Notes under the pieces: generated by a model | The model's input: the letters and a program-made list of their open reading frames with translations, nothing else | The model's database searches: none | Told to the model about the DNA's origin: nothing | Source: Deltaproteobacteria bacterium | GTDB lineage: Bacteria > Desulfobacterota > GWC2-55-46 > DRQE01 | Direction: 5' to 3' | Length of the DNA stretch: 6,182 bases | NCBI GenBank assembly: GCA_030631875.1 | Contig: DAOVKH010000108.1 | Span: 1-6,182 of the forward strand | Part shown: piece by piece, positions 3,525 through 6,182 of the stretch | Numbering within the stretch: the stretch's first letter is position 1 | How the letters are laid out: each line of letters begins with the position of its first letter | Translations under genes and position numbers: made by a program

Positions 3525-6182
3525 TTACGCCGCCTGTAGGCTCGGAATATTAAGTATGAATATAACCTCGCCATCTACGAACGACGCACTCGAAAAGTAT
3601 CTCGTCTCGGAAAATCTATCAAGTGGCTTAACGGTAAGGGGTTGACGCCCTACGGCCGCATCGACGACAAGGGCAATCTTATGACCGCCGCCGACCTTAA
3701 GTAGTACTACACACCGTTTCGTACTCTTTGACTCAAGGCCGAATAGTGTCGAAAAATTAACGAGCGGGAGTATCTCTCCCTCCTCGGCCAAGTAAAGAGA
3801 CGGTCTGTTCTTATCGAGAAAAGAACCTTCTTCAAGCTCCGCCTGAGTCATATTCATTATACGATCCACGGAGCCTGCCGGAACTGCTATCTTATTACCG
3901 CTTTGCTCTAAGACCATGCCCCTTATTATGGCAAGTGTCAGCGGCAACTGCAGTCTTATTACCGTACCAACGCCTTCTTTTGTATCTATAGAGACACTGC
4001 CTTGCAACGCCCCTATTGCGTTCTTTACGACATCCATTCCAACGCCACGCCCGGAGACCTTATCGGCCGCTTCCTTAGTGGAAAACCCGGGAGCAAAAAT
4101 ATAGTCGAGTATCTTCTTATCGGTAGCCGCTTCAAGCTCTTCATGGTCGGCCAACTCCATCGCAATGACACGCTTCTTTATCTTCTCTACAGACATTCCA
4201 CGCCCGTTATCCGATACCTCTATTACAACTTGGCCACCCTCCTGATAGGCATTGAGCCTGATGACGGCCTTGGTCTTACCAAGTGCGGCGCGCTCCTCCA
4301 CCGTCTCCACACCGTGGCTCGCCGCATTTCTAACCATATGCAGGAGCGGCTCGCTTAACTTATCGGCTATCATCTTATCAAGCTTAACGCTCTCGCCCGA
4401 TATCTCTATGCCGATTGCCTTTTCAAGCTCCTCGGATAGATCCCTCACGACCTTTCTGAAACGGCCGAATAACTCACCGACAGGAACCATACGCAATTGG
4501 AGTGTAGCCGACTGAAGAAGCTCTAAATCTTTATCATCTATACCACGTATACCACCGACTGTGGTTATTAGGGATTCAAGGTCATCTGTGCGCACCTTGA
4601 GTGTTGATACGGGTTGATTCGAAACGGCCTTCTTCTTTACCTGTTGAAGGGGCCTCTTTGCCTCTCTCTCAACACCTTCGCTTGCACTTGGAGGAACAAA
4701 GGGCAGAGGGCTCTTAGCCTCGGTAACCTCTACCTTTGGGACTACGGAAACCTCTACGGGTGTACTGGGCATCAGCGCAGGTGCTACGGCCGTATCTATC
4801 TTCATAAAGAGCGGCTCTGCCTCTGGCTCATGGTCGGCTTCGGCCTTTGCTTCAGGCTTTGCTTCAGGCACTACAGCCTCAACCACGCTCTCAGGCTCGG
4901 AGGTTCTTTCGAGCTCTTCCTTCTTATCCTCTATAAAGGGCTTAAAGAGGGACTTAACTACAGCCCCGCGCATCTTAAGCTCTCTTGATACCTCGGCCTC
5001 GCCTGCGTGAGAGAGTAGATCTCGCATGGCTGTAATCGAAAGCCTTATCTCTTCATTATCATCAAATGCCCATTGGTTTAGATCCCAAAGACGCTGTAGT
5101 ACGCGAGCCAATTGCCCGATATCGAGCTTTTCATATTCAAGAAGGCTCACTAAAGAATCCACATTCTTAGAGGCCGTTATGACGACTATCTCCTCACGCG
5201 AAGCACCGCTTATTCTACGAGACTCTTCTGTGTCGATAGGGGTAGTAGTGTCTACCGAAACAATAGGCGAAGCAGACGGCGAAGAAGTTGGTGAAGCAAT
5301 CGGTGCCTCCGCCCCCGCGGAGACCTCGGTCGACATAAGGTCGTCTCCGTCGAGTATGGCAAACTCCTTCTTAACGGCAGGTATCATCATCATATAACCC
5401 TGCTTGAGCTTCTTCATATCGTCAGCTTCAAGGGCAAGTGGGCCTGCCAACAATAACTGCATCTCCTCTAAAGGAACTATTATATTTACGGCCTCGTCGC
5501 CAAAGGCCCACGTCACCGTCTCTTCAAACTTAACGAGGAGCTTCTTTATCTTATCTTTTTGAGGCTCAGGAGCCTCTATCAACCCGTGCAGACTCTTTAA
5601 CTGCTCGGTTACGGTTAGCTTTATCACATCACTCTGATCCATCTCAGAGTGATTCTTATTTTCAATTTCAGGAAGGTTGTCAGGCTTCTTTTCAGGAATA
5701 TTAGCCGTAGGCAGTTGAGGCGGCGGCACTACTTCGGCTGGCGAAGCAACCGGTACTTGAGGCGCATCATCTTCAAAAGAAATCTCATCGACTACAGGGG
5801 CAGAGACTTCTCCCTCGAAAGAAATCTCATCGACTACGGAGGCTGGCACTTCGACCGGTGCCGAGGGCACTTCTGATTGTGCCGGAGGTACTGTTGGTTG
5901 CACCACTTCGGTTGGCGAAGCAACCGGTAGCGCAGGCGCATCGTCTTCAAAAGAAAAATCATCGATTACAGGAGCAGGTGTCATGGGTGTCTCTGCTAAT
6001 ACCGGAGGCGCTTCCACTGCCTGAGGAGGTACGGGTGGCAGAACCAGCGGAGGCTCAGCCTTTACTTCTTGAGCCACGCCATCGCCAATAGGGGCATTGC
6101 CCGTGGGGCCACTGCCTGTAGAGCCGCCGCTCGTAAGGCCACTACCTTTAAGCTTAAGGGCAGTGCGTATGCGCTCAAGGGA
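3525..6182 (-). CDS. cheA: Chemotaxis histidine kinase CheA (5' partial)
   Basis: The frame is open to the right edge; 885 residues are visible and the true start lies outside. The GTG at 6077 is in frame but has coding-like sequence before it. In visible numbering: a Gly/Ser/Thr linker (1-35); a Pro/Ala/Glu-rich linker with repeated FEDD motifs (36-185); helical module 1 (about 186-273); module 2 (about 331-424); a second low-complexity linker (425-515); a short dimerisation P3 region (about 525-566); the ATPase P4; and a CheW-like P5 from about 753 to the end. P4 has an intact N box (HMVRNAASHG), G1 (DNGRGM), F box (FAPGFST), G2 (GRGVGMD) and GTVIRLQLPLTLA. No H-x-x-K-G phosphosite is visible, so the HPt domain must be upstream or in another protein. 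P3 is about 22 residues shorter than usual. In P5 the RGE-x-LPL motif reads EGEILPL. Confidence 0.95.
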   Translation of the reverse strand, partial: SLERIRTALKLKGSGLTSGGSTGSGPTGNAPIGDGVAQEVKAEPPLVLPPVPPQAVEAPPVLAETPMTPAPVIDDFSFEDDAPALPVASPTEVVQPTVPPAQSEVPSAPVEVPASVVDEISFEGEVSAPVVDEISFEDDAPQVPVASPAEVVPPPQLPTANIPEKKPDNLPEIENKNHSEMDQSDVIKLTVTEQLKSLHGLIEAPEPQKDKIKKLLVKFEETVTWAFGDEAVNIIVPLEEMQLLLAGPLALEADDMKKLKQGYMMMIPAVKKEFAILDGDDLMSTEVSAGAEAPIASPTSSPSASPIVSVDTTTPIDTEESRRISGASREEIVVITASKNVDSLVSLLEYEKLDIGQLARVLQRLWDLNQWAFDDNEEIRLSITAMRDLLSHAGEAEVSRELKMRGAVVKSLFKPFIEDKKEELERTSEPESVVEAVVPEAKPEAKAEADHEPEAEPLFMKIDTAVAPALMPSTPVEVSVVPKVEVTEAKSPLPFVPPSASEGVEREAKRPLQQVKKKAVSNQPVSTLKVRTDDLESLITTVGGIRGIDDKDLELLQSATLQLRMVPVGELFGRFRKVVRDLSEELEKAIGIEISGESVKLDKMIADKLSEPLLHMVRNAASHGVETVEERAALGKTKAVIRLNAYQEGGQVVIEVSDNGRGMSVEKIKKRVIAMELADHEELEAATDKKILDYIFAPGFSTKEAADKVSGRGVGMDVVKNAIGALQGSVSIDTKEGVGTVIRLQLPLTLAIIRGMVLEQSGNKIAVPAGSVDRIMNMTQAELEEGSFLDKNRPSLYLAEEGEILPLVNFSTLFGLESKSTKRCVVLLKVGGGHKIALVVDAAVGRQPLTVKPLDRFSETRYFSSASFVDGEVIFILNIPSLQAA
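4912..5626 (-). repeat. Two diverged copies of a helical module inside cheA
   Basis: The protein encoded at about 5365-5626 and the one at about 4912-5192 align almost without gaps over some 57 residues. Shared positions include T...SL..L(I/L)E in the first helix, then WAF(G/D)D about 24 residues later, then a hydrophobic stretch ending LL. Each copy is about 90 residues and predominantly helical by eye. They are separated by a Ser/Thr/Ala-rich linker. Neither has a conserved His in an HPt-type motif. The duplication is old, since only the protein level shows it. The function is unknown. Confidence 0.6.
5727..5972 (-). repeat. In-frame repeats coding an acidic FEDD linker in cheA
   Basis: Positions 5727-5798 and 5901-5972 are near-identical 72-bp direct repeats, 174 bp (58 codons) apart. 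A partial third copy lies at 5815-5839, 42 bp (14 codons) from its match in the first. All are in the cheA frame and encode (V/I)(V/I)D(D/E)(F/I)SFE followed by DDAP in the full copies and by GEV in the partial one. The high DNA identity suggests recent duplication within a flexible Pro/Val-rich linker. Confidence 0.85.

Noticed and set aside
4002..4988. Plus-strand frames of about 87-124 codons opposite cheA
   Set aside because: They are antisense to strongly conserved kinase domains, show no family features, and have no supporting ribosome sites.
6075..6077. GTG at 6077 as the cheA start
   Set aside because: The frame continues open through the window edge. The residues before it are a Gly/Ser/Thr linker like those further on, and a CheA should have an HPt domain before this point.
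6144..6182. HPt-like remnant at the visible start of CheA (LKLKGSG)
   Set aside because: It resembles the x-LKGS part of an HPt motif, but there is no His at the needed position, so no phosphosite can be claimed.

Overview
The window holds one leftward (minus-strand) chemosensory gene cluster, read from the right edge to the left: a 5'-truncated cheA histidine kinase (3525-6182), a stand-alone CheY-like receiver (3101-3487), a cheW coupling protein (2466-2951) and a transmembrane methyl-accepting chemotaxis receptor (258-2291). A strong intrinsic terminator at 36-78 closes it. No plus-strand gene is credible. No cheB, cheR, cheD, cheC, cheZ or flagellar gene is visible.

Layout: 1-35, nothing recognised. 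36-78, terminator. 79-257, a 3' untranslated stretch with two related 19-bp repeats that resemble dispersed intergenic repeats. 258-2291, receptor. 2292-2465, a 174-bp gap with the receptor's Shine-Dalgarno site, a perfect 8-bp inverted repeat and a possible 18-codon leader. 2466-2951, cheW. 2952-3100, a 149-bp gap. 3101-3487, receiver. 3488-3524, a short gap with a good Shine-Dalgarno site. 3525-6182, cheA, which runs off the window edge.

The genes encode the core of a receptor array: a membrane receptor senses a signal, CheW couples it to CheA, and CheA passes phosphate to the receiver. All ATP-binding motifs of CheA and the phosphorylation pocket of the receiver look intact, so the pathway should be active. 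The phospho-accepting HPt (P1) domain of CheA is not visible and presumably lies beyond the right edge.

The parts that hold the array together are unusual. The receptor tip keeps ALN and GF, but the canonical tip Glu and Arg are Lys and Asp, and the turn is 3 residues longer. The Arg of the CheW NLRG motif is Glu, and the matching Arg of the CheA CheW-like domain is also Glu. The CheA dimerisation hairpin is about 22 residues short. This suggests a divergent array whose contacts co-evolved and may be insulated from a standard array in the same cell. CheA also carries two related helical modules with a shared WAF motif and a repeated acidic FEDD linker.

The organism is a Gram-negative-type bacterium with moderate GC content. 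The dispersed-repeat style recalls Desulfobacterota, Nitrospirota or Nitrospinota genomes, but this is an impression and the window does not fix the taxon.
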